Origin: Streptoalloteichus hindustanus | GTDB taxonomy: Bacteria; Actinomycetota; Actinomycetes; Mycobacteriales; Pseudonocardiaceae | Assembly (NCBI RefSeq): GCF_900129375.1 | Contig: NZ_FQVN01000002.1 | Location: forward strand, 434,001-498,000 | Reading direction: 5' to 3' | DNA: 64,000 nt | Part shown: in pieces, positions 24,847 through 32,479 of the stretch | Layout: each line of letters begins with the position of its first letter | Position numbering within the stretch: the stretch's first letter is position 1 | Program-made: the position numbers and the translations under genes | Notes under the pieces: model-generated | The model's database searches: none | The model's input: only the letters and a program-made list of their open reading frames with translations | Told to the model about the DNA's origin: nothing

Positions 24847-25655
24847 CCCGCTGGTTGCGGTGGACCGCCGGGATCGTGTTGACCGGGGTGCCGTTGCTGC
24901 TGGCCATCGCCGGCCCCTGGCTGGTCGACGGTTCGCCCACGAGGAAGCGCGCCTTCAGCTCGGGCGCCGACCATCCACTGGGGACGGACTTCGTCGGCAG
25001 GGACGTCTGGCAGCAGGTTCTGTTGGGTGGCCGCACGGTTCTCCTGGTCGCGTTGCTGGCCACGGCGCTGGCCTACGTGGTGGCCGTGCCGTGGGGCATC
25101 GCCGCCGCGCTGGGCCGACGGCGCTTCGTCGACGAGCTGCTGATGCGCCCACTGGACGTGGTGCTGGCGTTGCCGTCCCTGTTGTTGCTCCTGTTGCTGG
25201 CCACCATCGCGCCCTCGGGGTCGCTGACCCTCGTCGGGATCGTCGCGTTGCTGAACCTGCCGGGGCTCACGCGGATCGTGCGCGCCGCCGCCCTGGAGAT
25301 CGGCAGCCGGCCGGCGGTCGAGGCGATGCGGTTGCAGGGCGAGGGATGGTGGCGGATCACCGTCGGCTACGTGGCCAGGAGCATGCTCCGCACGCTGGCC
25401 GCCGACCTGGGAACCCGGTTCACCGGCGCGCTCTACCTGGTGGCCTCGGCGAGTTTCCTCGGCGTGGGCGTGCCACCCGACGCCAGCGACTGGGCGGTCA
25501 TGGTCGACCGGAACCGACCGGGGCTGTTCGTCCAGCCGTGGGCGGTCATCGCGCCGGCGCTGCTGATCGTCGCCCTGTCCGTCGGCGTGAACCTGTTGTT
25601 CGACCGCGTTCTGGCGGCGCGGTCCCGATCCGACCTCCGGGGAGCCGCGTCGTGA
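24843..25655 (+). CDS. ABC permease, DppC/NikC type
   Basis: A 270-aa permease with five or six transmembrane segments. It has the DppC marks: HPLGTDFVGRDVWQQVLLGGRTVLLVA after the first helix, then RPAVEAMRLQGEGWWRITVGYV as the ATPase-coupling loop and SFLGVGVPPDASDWAVMV near the C-terminus. Second channel subunit of the importer. ATG 24843 overlaps the preceding stop by 4 bp, and its own stop overlaps the ATPase start by 4 bp, so the subunits are translated in tight coupling. Confidence 0.88.
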   Translation: MTRWLRWTAGIVLTGVPLLLAIAGPWLVDGSPTRKRAFSSGADHPLGTDFVGRDVWQQVLLGGRTVLLVALLATALAYVVAVPWGIAAALGRRRFVDELLMRPLDVVLALPSLLLLLLLATIAPSGSLTLVGIVALLNLPGLTRIVRAAALEIGSRPAVEAMRLQGEGWWRITVGYVARSMLRTLAADLGTRFTGALYLVASASFLGVGVPPDASDWAVMVDRNRPGLFVQPWAVIAPALLIVALSVGVNLLFDRVLAARSRSDLRGAAS

Positions 25656-27262
25656 CCGAGGTTGTCGTGCGGGTGCGGGACCTCGTGGCCGAGGTGGGCC
25701 GCCGTCGGCTGGTCGACGGCCTGTCGCTGGAGCTGCGGGCGGGTCGGGTGCTCGCCCTGGTCGGCGCGTCGGGCAGCGGGAAGACGACCACCGGCCTCGC
25801 CGTGCTCGGTGAGACACCGCCCGGCGTCACGGTTTCGGGAGAGATCACGGTCGCCGGCCGGGAGGTCGGCCCGGACCGGCCGCCGAGGCCGGGCGCGGTC
25901 GCGTACGTGCCCCAGCACCCGGCGTCGGTGCTCAACCCGGTGCGCCGGGTCGGCGGTGTCCTGCGGGAGATCGCCGAGCGGCACCTGCCGGACCCACCCC
26001 GGTCGCGGAAAGCCAGGCGGGACATGGTGAACGCGCTCGTCGCGGACGCGCTGCGCCGGGCCCAACTGCCCGCCGACCGCGACCTGCTCCGCCGCTACCC
26101 CCACCAGCTCTCCGGCGGGCAGCAACAACGCGTGGTCCTCGCCCAAGCGCTCGTCGCGAACCCCGCCGTACTCGTGGCCGACGAGCCCACCACCGGGCAG
26201 GACGCCGTCACCCGGGCCGAGGTCGTCGACGAGCTCCGCGCGCTGGCCGCCGACGGGATCGCGATCCTGTTGCTGAGCCACGACCTCGACGTCGTGCGGG
26301 CCCTGGCCGACCACGTCGTCGTGTTGCGCTCGGGGGTTCCCGTCGAGAGCGGGCCGACCGACCGCGTGCTTTCCCAGCCGGACAACGAGTACACGCGCGC
26401 GCTCGTGGCAGCCCAGCCGCGCGTGGCCGTCGAACCGACCGACCCGACGGACGACCGGGAGGACGGGACCTCACAGGACACCGGACGTCTTCGCGTGGAA
26501 TCCCTGGTGGCGCACCACGGTTCCGGGCGGAGGCGCAGGATCGCACTGCACCACGTGGATCTGACCGTCGCGGCGGGGGAGTGCGTCGCCGTCGTCGGTC
26601 GTTCGGGCAGTGGGAAAACCACTCTGGCCCGCTGCATCGCCGGTCTGCACACCGCGACCAGTGGCGTTGTCAGCGTGGACAACCGGGCGCTCGCGCCCTC
26701 ACTCCGCCGCCGCAGCCGCACCGACCTCGCGTCCGTCCAGTACGTTTTCCAGGACGCGCGGGGGTCCTTCGACCAGCACCGCTCCGTCCTCGACCAGATC
26801 AGCCGGACCGCCGTGCGCCTGCACGGATCGCGGCCGGCCGACGCGGCCGAGGCGGCGATGGCGGTGTTGCGGCGCGTCGGACTGGGCGAGGAACACGCCC
26901 GGCGGGGCCCGCACCGGTTGTCCGGTGGGGAGCTCCAACGCGCCGCGCTGGCCAGGGCCCTGCTCGCCCGGCCGGGGGTTCTGCTCTGCGACGAGATCAC
27001 CTCGGGTCTGGACACCCTCACCCAACAGGGGATTCTGGACCTGCTCGCGGAGCTGAGGGCGACCACCGCCGGGACACTGGTGTTGATCAGCCACGACATG
27101 GGCGTGGTCGCGCGGTTGGCCGACCAGGTGGTCGTCCTCGACGCCGGCCACGTCGTGGAACGTGGTCCGGTGGCCGAGGTGTTGGCCACGCCCACCCACC
27201 CGGTGACCCGCGCCCTGCTCGGGGCGCCCGAACGGGAGCCCGACGAGCTGATCGCGCGGTGA
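25652..27262 (+). CDS. fused double ABC ATPase (DppD-DppF type)
   Basis: A 536-aa protein with two complete nucleotide-binding domains. Domain 1 (about 1-255): Walker A GASGSGKTT, signature LSGGQQQRV, Walker B VLVADEPTTG. Domain 2 (about 285-530): Walker A GRSGSGKTT, signature LSGGELQRAALAR, Walker B VLLCDEITSGLD. Peptide/nickel importers usually use two separate ATPases; here they are fused in one chain, giving a self-contained motor. GTG 25652 overlaps the permease stop by 4 bp. Confidence 0.9.
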   Translation: MTEVVVRVRDLVAEVGRRRLVDGLSLELRAGRVLALVGASGSGKTTTGLAVLGETPPGVTVSGEITVAGREVGPDRPPRPGAVAYVPQHPASVLNPVRRVGGVLREIAERHLPDPPRSRKARRDMVNALVADALRRAQLPADRDLLRRYPHQLSGGQQQRVVLAQALVANPAVLVADEPTTGQDAVTRAEVVDELRALAADGIAILLLSHDLDVVRALADHVVVLRSGVPVESGPTDRVLSQPDNEYTRALVAAQPRVAVEPTDPTDDREDGTSQDTGRLRVESLVAHHGSGRRRRIALHHVDLTVAAGECVAVVGRSGSGKTTLARCIAGLHTATSGVVSVDNRALAPSLRRRSRTDLASVQYVFQDARGSFDQHRSVLDQISRTAVRLHGSRPADAAEAAMAVLRRVGLGEEHARRGPHRLSGGELQRAALARALLARPGVLLCDEITSGLDTLTQQGILDLLAELRATTAGTLVLISHDMGVVARLADQVVVLDAGHVVERGPVAEVLATPTHPVTRALLGAPEREPDELIAR

Positions 27263-27304
27263 GATCACCGCCTCGCACAAGGAAATCCGCACCCGAGGAG
27301 AACG

Positions 27305-27910
27305 TTGACCGAGTACTTCCGCGCCATCGGGGACTACGACGTCCAGATGGCCGGTCCCCAGCACGTCGAGGGCGCGCGCAGCGTCATGCTCGACACCTTC
27401 TACCGCGAGTTCGGCTACGGCTACCAGCCGGGCTGGCACTGGGACGTCGTGGATCTGGACGGCGTCTACCTGCGCTCTCCCCGCCACGCCCTGTTCGTCG
27501 CCACCAGGGGCGACGAGGTGGTGGGCACGACGGCGGTGCGCGCCGCCGCGCCGAAGAGCCCCCCGCACCCACGGGAGTTGGTCGAGCGCTACCCGGCGGA
27601 CACCACCGCCCAACTGTTCCGCGTGTACGTGCGCCGGGAGCACCGACGGCACGGGCTCGCGCGCGCGATGGTCGAGATGGCCCGGCGGTTCGTCGCCGCG
27701 ACCCCCGGCTACCGGGCCATCTACCTGCACACCGACACCAGGATCGACGGCGCGGAGCCGTTCTGGCGGTCGGTGGCCACGGAGGTGCACGACGCCCGCA
27801 ACGACGACCCGACCCGGTACCAGACCGTCCACTTCGAGATTCCCATCCCGGCCGGCGACGGAGACCTGACCGCGCAGCGGCCGGTCCTCCAGGCCGTCCC
27901 GATGGCCTGA
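27305..27910 (+). CDS. GNAT-family acetyltransferase (last gene of the metallophore operon)
   Basis: A 201-aa protein with the acetyl-CoA-binding core LFRVYVRREHRRHGLARAMVEMARRF (about 100-125; motif A R/Q-x-x-G-x-G/A is REHRRHGLA). TTG 27305 follows a good GAGGAG, 42 bp after the ATPase stop, making it probably the last member of the operon before the strong terminator. Candidate roles: acylation of the metallophore or of a precursor, or self-protection. The N-terminal YFRAIGDYDVQMAGPQHVEGARSVMLDTFYREFGYGY and C-terminal TVHFEIPIP resemble autoinducer-synthase-like/GNAT proteins of actinomycetes, but no substrate can be named. Confidence 0.78.
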   Translation: MTEYFRAIGDYDVQMAGPQHVEGARSVMLDTFYREFGYGYQPGWHWDVVDLDGVYLRSPRHALFVATRGDEVVGTTAVRAAAPKSPPHPRELVERYPADTTAQLFRVYVRREHRRHGLARAMVEMARRFVAATPGYRAIYLHTDTRIDGAEPFWRSVATEVHDARNDDPTRYQTVHFEIPIPAGDGDLTAQRPVLQAVPMA

Positions 27911-27964
27911 TCAGTCCACAGTAGACCCAACTTCGTCCACAATGGAGGAATTGGGTCGGACCGG

Positions 27965-28003
27965 GGCGTGGTGGGGTCGACCGCGCGTCGACCCCACCAC
28001 GCC
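27965..28003. terminator. bidirectional terminator with a perfect 17-bp stem
   Basis: Arms 27965-27981 and 27987-28003 are perfectly complementary, with a 5-nt loop (CGCGC). It sits between the convergent metallophore operon and phhA and abuts the phhA stop codon. Confidence 0.85.
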
Positions 28004-28882
28004 TCACGGGCGGCCGGGCCACCGCGCGAGGCGGGCGGGAGTCTCGTCGTCCATGCCGTCGAAGAAGGCGGTCAGCGTGTCGGTGAGGTGGTCCATCGAC
28101 TCCGCCCGGTACAGGACCGGCTGGTAGCCGTTGATCTCGTAGTGGGTGTTGGCCATCATCCGGATGTCGAGCGGTCGGATCTCCGCGCCCCGGAAGCACT
28201 CGATCTCCCCGGAGGAGGACAGCAGCGCCGCGCCGTACGCCCGGAGGTCCCCGTTCTCCCGCACCACGCCGTACTCCAGCGTGAACCAGAAGATCCGGCT
28301 GATCAGCTCGACCGCCTCCGTCGTGCGCAACCGCCGCGCCGTCCGCCCGATCACCCGGTACAGCTCGGCGAGGCGGGGCGTGGCGAGCTGGGTGCCGTGC
28401 CCGACCAGGTCGTGGAGCACGTCGGGCTCGGGGGTGTAGAACGGGACGGCCGGGTGGCGCAGGTACTGCACGGCGTGGAAGTAGCCGTCCAGCATGGAGC
28501 CGAGGAAGCGGCGGGTGTCGACCACGCCGCCGGCCAGGGTCAGGCGGAAGCCGGTCAGCCGGCCGAGCCGCGCGCTCACCTCGCCGTGCTGGGGCACGTG
28601 GTCGTCGGGCAGGTCGAGCGCGTCGACCACGTCCACCACCTCGCGGCAGGCGTGCTTCCGCTGCTCGTGGACCAGCGCCCGGTGGACGACACCCCAGGTC
28701 CGGTGTTCGAGGTCGCTGTACGCCACGAGCGGGGAGGGCGCGCCGACCTGGTGGTCGCGTGCCAGCTCGCCCAGCGCCCGCCGCCGGGCGAGGTAGGCCG
28801 GGTCGGCCATGCTGGGGTGCCGGCTCGCCGGCCCCAGTCGCCCGTCGAGCGTCACCGGTGTCCTGATCCGCTGCTGGCGCAT
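28004..28882 (-). CDS. phhA: phenylalanine 4-monooxygenase
   Basis: A 292-aa single-domain aromatic amino acid hydroxylase converting phenylalanine to tyrosine with a pterin and non-haem iron. The facial triad is visible: H157 and H162 in FYTPEPDVLHDLVGHG and E203 in FWFTLEYGV. The pterin-binding FRLTLAGGVVDTRRFLGSMLDGYFHAVQYLRHP precedes it. ATG 28882 (MRQQRIRTP) is preferred; the frame upstream (to 29008) has no family similarity. A palindrome around 29001-29027 may be its operator. Convergent with the metallophore operon and likely unrelated to it. Confidence 0.92.
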   Translation of the reverse strand: MRQQRIRTPVTLDGRLGPASRHPSMADPAYLARRRALGELARDHQVGAPSPLVAYSDLEHRTWGVVHRALVHEQRKHACREVVDVVDALDLPDDHVPQHGEVSARLGRLTGFRLTLAGGVVDTRRFLGSMLDGYFHAVQYLRHPAVPFYTPEPDVLHDLVGHGTQLATPRLAELYRVIGRTARRLRTTEAVELISRIFWFTLEYGVVRENGDLRAYGAALLSSSGEIECFRGAEIRPLDIRMMANTHYEINGYQPVLYRAESMDHLTDTLTAFFDGMDDETPARLARWPGRP

Positions 28883-29000
28883 GGTGTGGCCCCCGGACTC
28901 TGACCGCCCCCGTTCCGCACGGCTCGGAGCTGGGGTACCCCGCCCGTGCCCCACTTTCGGGTGGCTCCCGGCCGACACCGCCGCTCCACAGCGACCTGGG

Positions 29001-29027
29001 GTGACCAACCAACCCGTTGGTTGTCAC
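29001..29027. promoter_or_regulatory. palindromic operator between phhA and the small gene
   Basis: CAACCAA-CCCG-TTGGTTG with outer GTGAC/TCAC arms forms an almost perfect 11-bp inverted repeat with one bulged C, 119-145 bp upstream of phhA ATG and 50 bp before the gene at 29076. Candidate TetR- or Lrp-type site. Confidence 0.5.
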
Positions 29028-29075
29028 AAGGTGTTGTTTCTCGGCGCAGCCCACGGGTAGCCGGGAGACGTGGAG

Positions 29076-29339
29076 ATGGCCGAGCAGCCCGGCGCGGGAC
29101 GCCCGTACGTCCCGCCTCGCGACTACGACCACCGCGACGTCGAGCACGTCCTGGCGGTGCGCCGCTGGGAGGGCTGGGAGGAGTTCCTGGAGTGGTTGCG
29201 GGCCGAGGGGATCAACGACCCGGAGCTGTCCCCGGACGTCTTCGGTCGCCTGCGGCAGGACGCCGAGCGCGCCTGCGCGCGCGGAGCCGCGTTCTCCCAC
29301 GACCCGCGCCAGCTCTACCAGGAGCTACGACGCCCCTGA
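29076..29339 (+). CDS. small acidic hypothetical protein
   Basis: An 87-aa soluble protein without recognised domain. Features: a Pro/Tyr-rich start (PYVPPRDYDHRDVEHVL), a Trp cluster (RRWEGWEEFLEWLRAEG) and a helical tail (VFGRLRQDAERACARGAAF). ATG 29076 has GGGAG 8 nt upstream; the GTG at 29070 would be too close to it. Codon use is typical of the genome, so it is likely real. Its 3' end overlaps the convergent DUF2165 gene by 15 bp. Confidence 0.55.
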   Translation: MAEQPGAGRPYVPPRDYDHRDVEHVLAVRRWEGWEEFLEWLRAEGINDPELSPDVFGRLRQDAERACARGAAFSHDPRQLYQELRRP

Positions 29340-29873
29340 CGACCGCCCCGACGACAGCGCTCGCTGGTCCGCCGACCGATGCAGGTGGACCAGCACGAGC
29401 CCGACCGAGGCGATGAGGAAGTTCTGCAGGGCCGGCTGCAACCCGTTCCACTTCGACGACTGCCACATCAGGAACCACTCACCGCCGACGGCGATGAACC
29501 CGCCGCCGAACAGCAGCGCCTGCATGGCCCAACCGCAGCTCGACAACCGCCGGGCGACCTCGGTCCCACCCCGGCCGGCGAGCGCGCGCACCCACGCGAC
29601 GAGCGCGCCGACGAGGACGAGCGCGGTCAGCGCCTCCCACGCGATGATCGCGACGTACGCGGCGGTCACCACGCCCTGGTCGGTGATGGCCCGCCACATC
29701 GTGTTGGGCGAGCGGAACGTCGTGTCCATCGCGAACACGTGCTCCACGAACGCCCGGTTCGTCCCGTAATCGGTGATGTTGTTCAGGGCCACCAAACCCA
29801 TGTACAGCGCGGTGATCGCGGTCAGCACCGCGAGCGCGACACGGAGACCGCCGAGCGCGACGAGGAGGCGCAC
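29325..29873 (-). CDS. DUF2165 family membrane protein
   Basis: A 182-aa protein with four hydrophobic segments. Family-defining text is LYMGLVALNNITDYGTNRAFVEHVFAMDTTF between helices 1 and 2 and ITDQGVVTAAYVAIIAWEALTALVL in helix 2. DUF2165 proteins are small integral membrane proteins of unknown role. GTG start at 29873; no strong ribosome binding site is seen, so the exact N-terminus is uncertain. Convergent with, and overlapping by 15 bp, the small gene before it. Confidence 0.82.
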   Translation of the reverse strand: MRLLVALGGLRVALAVLTAITALYMGLVALNNITDYGTNRAFVEHVFAMDTTFRSPNTMWRAITDQGVVTAAYVAIIAWEALTALVLVGALVAWVRALAGRGGTEVARRLSSCGWAMQALLFGGGFIAVGGEWFLMWQSSKWNGLQPALQNFLIASVGLVLVHLHRSADQRALSSGRSSGAS

Positions 29874-30012
29874 ACCTCGAATCTACGCCTCCCCGTCAAC
29901 CCGTGTCGGGACCGCAGCCCGGAAAACCGCGGCGGACCACGGCCTTTGGAAACCGCCGCACCCCTCGCGCAGGATGACGTCCGCCATCGAGGACGACGAG
30001 AGGGTGGGCATC

Positions 30013-30543
30013 ATGTCGACTGTGGTTCGCGCGGTCAGCGACGAGCGGGACGGCCTTCTGACGTTCCTGGCGGAGCAACGGGACGCTGTGCGCCGCGCCG
30101 CGCACGGGCTCACCGACGAGCAGGCCGCGTCCGCGCCCAGCGCCAGCTCCCTGTCGATCGGTGGTCTGGTCAAGCACCTCACCAGGATGGAGTGGTTCTG
30201 GATCCAGGTGGTCCTGGACGGCCAGCCGAACACCGACCCGCAGACACCGGAGACCTGGCCCCGGCAGTTCCGGATGGAGGAGGGCGAGACCCTGGCCGGG
30301 CTGCTCGCCGCCTACGAGCAGCGGGCCCGGGAGACCGAGGAAATCGTCAATGCCCTCCCCGACCTCGACCGGGTCGTGCCGCTGCCGGCGAGGCCCGCCT
30401 TCCAGAACGAGGCGCGGTCGGCGCGCTGGATTCTCCTGCACGTCATCCAGGAGGTCGCGCGGCACGCGGGCCACGCCGACATCATCCGGGAGACGCTGGA
30501 CGGCGCGTCCGCCTCCGACCTCGTCGACGCGACGCGGGCCTGA
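30013..30543 (+). CDS. DinB-family protein (DUF664-like)
   Basis: A 176-aa four-helix-bundle protein. DinB family marks: LSIGGLVKHLTRMEWFWIQ in helix 2 and ILLHVIQEVARHAGHADIIRETLDG near the end; the three histidines (KHL, LHV, RHAGHAD) form the family's usual metal site. Members act as thiol-dependent transferases in bacillithiol/mycothiol-type chemistry or are unassigned. ATG 30013 follows GAGAGGGTGG. A close paralogue lies at 56498-57091. The stop codon is inside one copy of the 18-bp dispersed repeat. Confidence 0.83.
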   Translation: MSTVVRAVSDERDGLLTFLAEQRDAVRRAAHGLTDEQAASAPSASSLSIGGLVKHLTRMEWFWIQVVLDGQPNTDPQTPETWPRQFRMEEGETLAGLLAAYEQRARETEEIVNALPDLDRVVPLPARPAFQNEARSARWILLHVIQEVARHAGHADIIRETLDGASASDLVDATRA

Positions 30544-30557
30544 TCTCGTTGCGCTGA
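30540..30557. repeat. 18-bp dispersed repeat, copy 1
   Basis: CTGATCTCGTTGCGCTGA, identical to 31737-31754. It overlaps the DinB stop codon and is followed by loosely similar GC-rich sequence. The pair brackets the PadR/HAAS genes. Confidence 0.65.
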
Positions 30558-30710
30558 CGCGGTGTTCGCCGAGGGCGGCCTCGGGCGAGCCTCAACAGCC
30601 GAAGGCCCGAACTCCGCATGCCAGCAGCAGCCCTGCTGATACACGAGGGACAACAGCCGTGGGGGGCGGGCACATCGCGGGTGTCCGGCCCGCACTTTTT
30701 GGTCTTCCGG

Positions 30711-31322
30711 TCAGCCGTGCGAACGGTGTGCCCACCACTGGCGGACGAGTACCAGAAGACCAGCCTGGACCAGGGTGAAGGGGGCAAAGGCGACCCCGAG
30801 CGACAGCAGGTCCTTCACTCCGCCCAGCAGGGTTCCGCCGTGTTGGCCCAGGCTAGTGAGACCGGGCCAGCCCTGCTCGCTCACCCAGCGAGCGGACAGC
30901 GCGATGGACACCAGCGCCGGCACCCAGGCCAGCAGGATCCGTGCGAACAACGGGAACCGGCGGGAGACACCCACGAGAGCACATCCAGCCAGATAGCCCA
31001 ATGGGGGGAGCGCTGCCCCGCCCGCGATGATCAACGCGAGTCCTATGTAGTCGGTGGACCTGAGCGCATCGGAGAGCATGCCAGGACGCGTCTCGGTCAT
31101 AGTGTGGCGCTCTGCGCTCACGATCTCCTCGGGGTCGCCGATGCGATCCAAGGCTTGACGGATTTTTGCCTCGCTGGGACTGGTGATGTTCGCCATCGTG
31201 TCGGTGAGGTGACTGCGGATCTCCACGATGAGTTCCGAGCGACGTGAGGAGGGCAGGACCCGCGCCGCCGCCGTCAACCGGTCCAGGTAGTCCATCACCA
31301 GTGGATGATCGAGATGGCTCAC
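30711..31322 (-). CDS. HAAS-domain membrane protein (PadR partner)
   Basis: A 203-aa protein. Residues 1-85 form the cytoplasmic HAAS/DUF1700-like helical domain (MDYLDRLTAAARVLPSSRRSELIVEIRSHLTDTM, IRQALDRIGDPEEIVSAE); residues 90-200 contain three or four transmembrane helices. Such proteins are regularly encoded with a PadR-like repressor and are thought to sense or transmit an envelope signal. Its start overlaps the PadR stop by 4 bp. Third-position GC is lower than in neighbours, consistent with a recently acquired module. Confidence 0.8.
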   Translation of the reverse strand: MSHLDHPLVMDYLDRLTAAARVLPSSRRSELIVEIRSHLTDTMANITSPSEAKIRQALDRIGDPEEIVSAERHTMTETRPGMLSDALRSTDYIGLALIIAGGAALPPLGYLAGCALVGVSRRFPLFARILLAWVPALVSIALSARWVSEQGWPGLTSLGQHGGTLLGGVKDLLSLGVAFAPFTLVQAGLLVLVRQWWAHRSHG

Positions 31323-31660
31323 GAGGGGCTCCCGGGAGTGTCGATGAAGGCGTCCAGGGCAGCGCGGAAGGTGCGCCAGTCAGCGAGGAAGCGTATTGCG
31401 GCGGCGATTCCGTCATCGGTCAGGCGGTGATAGCGACGAGGGGGGCCAGCAACGGACTCTCGCCATGTCGAGTCGATCAGGCCCTGCCGGCGCAGCCGCG
31501 CCAGCAGCGGGTAGATCGTGCCCTCGCTGGTGACCATCCCGTGCTGGGTGAGTAGGGAAACCAGCTCGTAGCCGTAGCGTTCCTGCTCCCTCAGCAGGAT
31601 CAGAACGCAGTAGTCGAGCACCGAGCGACGTAGGTCCGCCAGGGCTTCCATGTCATGCAT
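31319..31660 (-). CDS. PadR-family transcriptional regulator
   Basis: A 113-aa winged-helix protein: LRRSVLDYCVLILLREQERYGYELVSLLTQHGMVTSEGTIYPLLARLRRQGLIDS is the PadR DNA-binding domain (about 8-65), and PPRRYHRLTDDGIAAAIRFLADW the wing and dimerisation helix. ATG 31660 is used; ATG 31651 is possible. Overlapping the HAAS gene by 4 bp shows a two-gene operon, probably self-repressed. The palindromic GGTACC region just upstream may contain its operator. Confidence 0.87.
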   Translation of the reverse strand: MHDMEALADLRRSVLDYCVLILLREQERYGYELVSLLTQHGMVTSEGTIYPLLARLRRQGLIDSTWRESVAGPPRRYHRLTDDGIAAAIRFLADWRTFRAALDAFIDTPGSPS

Positions 31661-31994
31661 GGTACCCGCACCGTCAAGGTAGTGCGCTGTTTACAGGAGG
31701 TGCGGTCCGCGAGCTGGGTTCAGCCGCTACGCAGAACTGATCTCGTTGCGCTGAAACGGAGTCCTCGGAGGGCGAGGCGCGTGTCCAGTCGGGGGTCCAA
31801 AACGGGCAGATCTCAGGACGCCGGGCGCAGCGCCTCGATCTCGGGGCACTGAAGGCCGGGCTGCCTTGTCCGCCACATTTTTGTGCTGCTACAAGGAAAA
31901 GTGCCACAGCGGCGCGCTGCCGCGTGATCACCGGCAGCCAGGGCCGAGCGCACCGGCGGGGTCCGGAGATCCCCGCCGGCGGCTGTCCCAGAGC
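31661..31994. other. gene-free interval with dispersed repeat copy 2
   Basis: No convincing coding frame. It contains the 18-bp repeat at 31737-31754 and further sequence loosely similar to 30558-30710. Read on the minus strand both copies contain the complement TCAGCGCAACGAGATCAG. Confidence 0.45.
31737..31754. repeat. 18-bp dispersed repeat, copy 2
   Basis: CTGATCTCGTTGCGCTGA, identical to 30540-30557, same orientation, 1.2 kb apart. Confidence 0.65.
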
Positions 31995-32204
31995 TCAGCT
32001 CAGGTCGAGCTGCCCGGACTTCACCCTACTCACGAACGCGGCGAAGGCGGCCGGCGGGAACATCAGCACGGGTCCGGCCGGGTTCTTGGAGTCACGCACG
32101 GCAGTGGCCCCAGGCACGACACCAGGCACGGCACCGGCGACCTCGACGCAGGACGTCTGCGTACCGGACCGGCTGGATTTTCTCCACGCGAAGCCTGACG
32201 TCAT
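31995..32204 (-). CDS. DUF397 protein (second copy)
   Basis: A 69-aa DUF397 protein: WRKSSRSGTQTSCVEVA, then VRDSKNPAG and FPPAAFAAFVSRVKSGQLDLS. It has an insertion (GAVPGVVPGA) relative to its neighbour. ATG 32204 follows GGAGGAGG. DUF397 proteins pair with XRE regulators in Streptomyces (Scr1/Scr2 type), where they modulate the regulator. This copy is 78 bp downstream of the first DUF397 gene, in the same operon. Confidence 0.88.
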   Translation of the reverse strand: MTSGFAWRKSSRSGTQTSCVEVAGAVPGVVPGATAVRDSKNPAGPVLMFPPAAFAAFVSRVKSGQLDLS

Positions 32205-32281
32205 AGCGGCCTCCTCCGAGGGCGTCATGCGATCGACGATGATTGTCGCAGGCTCTCGGCCTCCAAGGCTCTGCTGTTCGC

Positions 32282-32479
32282 TCAGCTCAGGTCGAGCTGT
32301 CCGGCCTTCACAGTGGCGACGAACGTGGAGAAGGCGGCTGGAGTGAACGCCAGTGCCGGGCCGGCGGCGTTCTTCGAGTCGCGCACGGCGACGGTCGACT
32401 CCGTCATGGCCACTTCGACGCAGGCATTCTCCTGCCCACTCCGGCTGGACTTTCGCCACATATGGAGGTCGTTGCTCAT
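32282..32479 (-). CDS. DUF397 protein (first copy)
   Basis: A 65-aa DUF397 protein with the family signature WRKSSRSGQENACVEVA, AVRDSKNAAGPALAF and AFSTFVATVKAGQLDLS. The start ATG 32479 overlaps the XRE regulator's stop by 4 bp, so the two are translationally coupled, the usual arrangement of XRE-DUF397 pairs. It is about 60% identical by eye to the copy at 31995. Confidence 0.9.
   Translation of the reverse strand: MSNDLHMWRKSSRSGQENACVEVAMTESTVAVRDSKNAAGPALAFTPAAFSTFVATVKAGQLDLS

Noticed and set aside
15962-27910. Staphylopine-type opine metallophore
   Set aside because: No nicotianamine-synthase-like or opine dehydrogenase gene is present; only export and uptake parts resemble that system.
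15962-27910. Ethylenediaminedisuccinate (EDDS)-type zincophore
   Set aside because: An SbnA-like gene and an exporter are present, but I see no SbnB-like dehydrogenase or argininosuccinate-lyase-like enzyme; ATP-grasp, epimerase and DUF364 are not part of that pathway as I know it.
30540-31754. 18-bp repeat as attachment sites of an integrative element
   Set aside because: No integrase, excision gene or tRNA; the enclosed genes are a regulator pair, and similarity runs beyond the 18 bp in a loose manner, more like a dispersed repeat.
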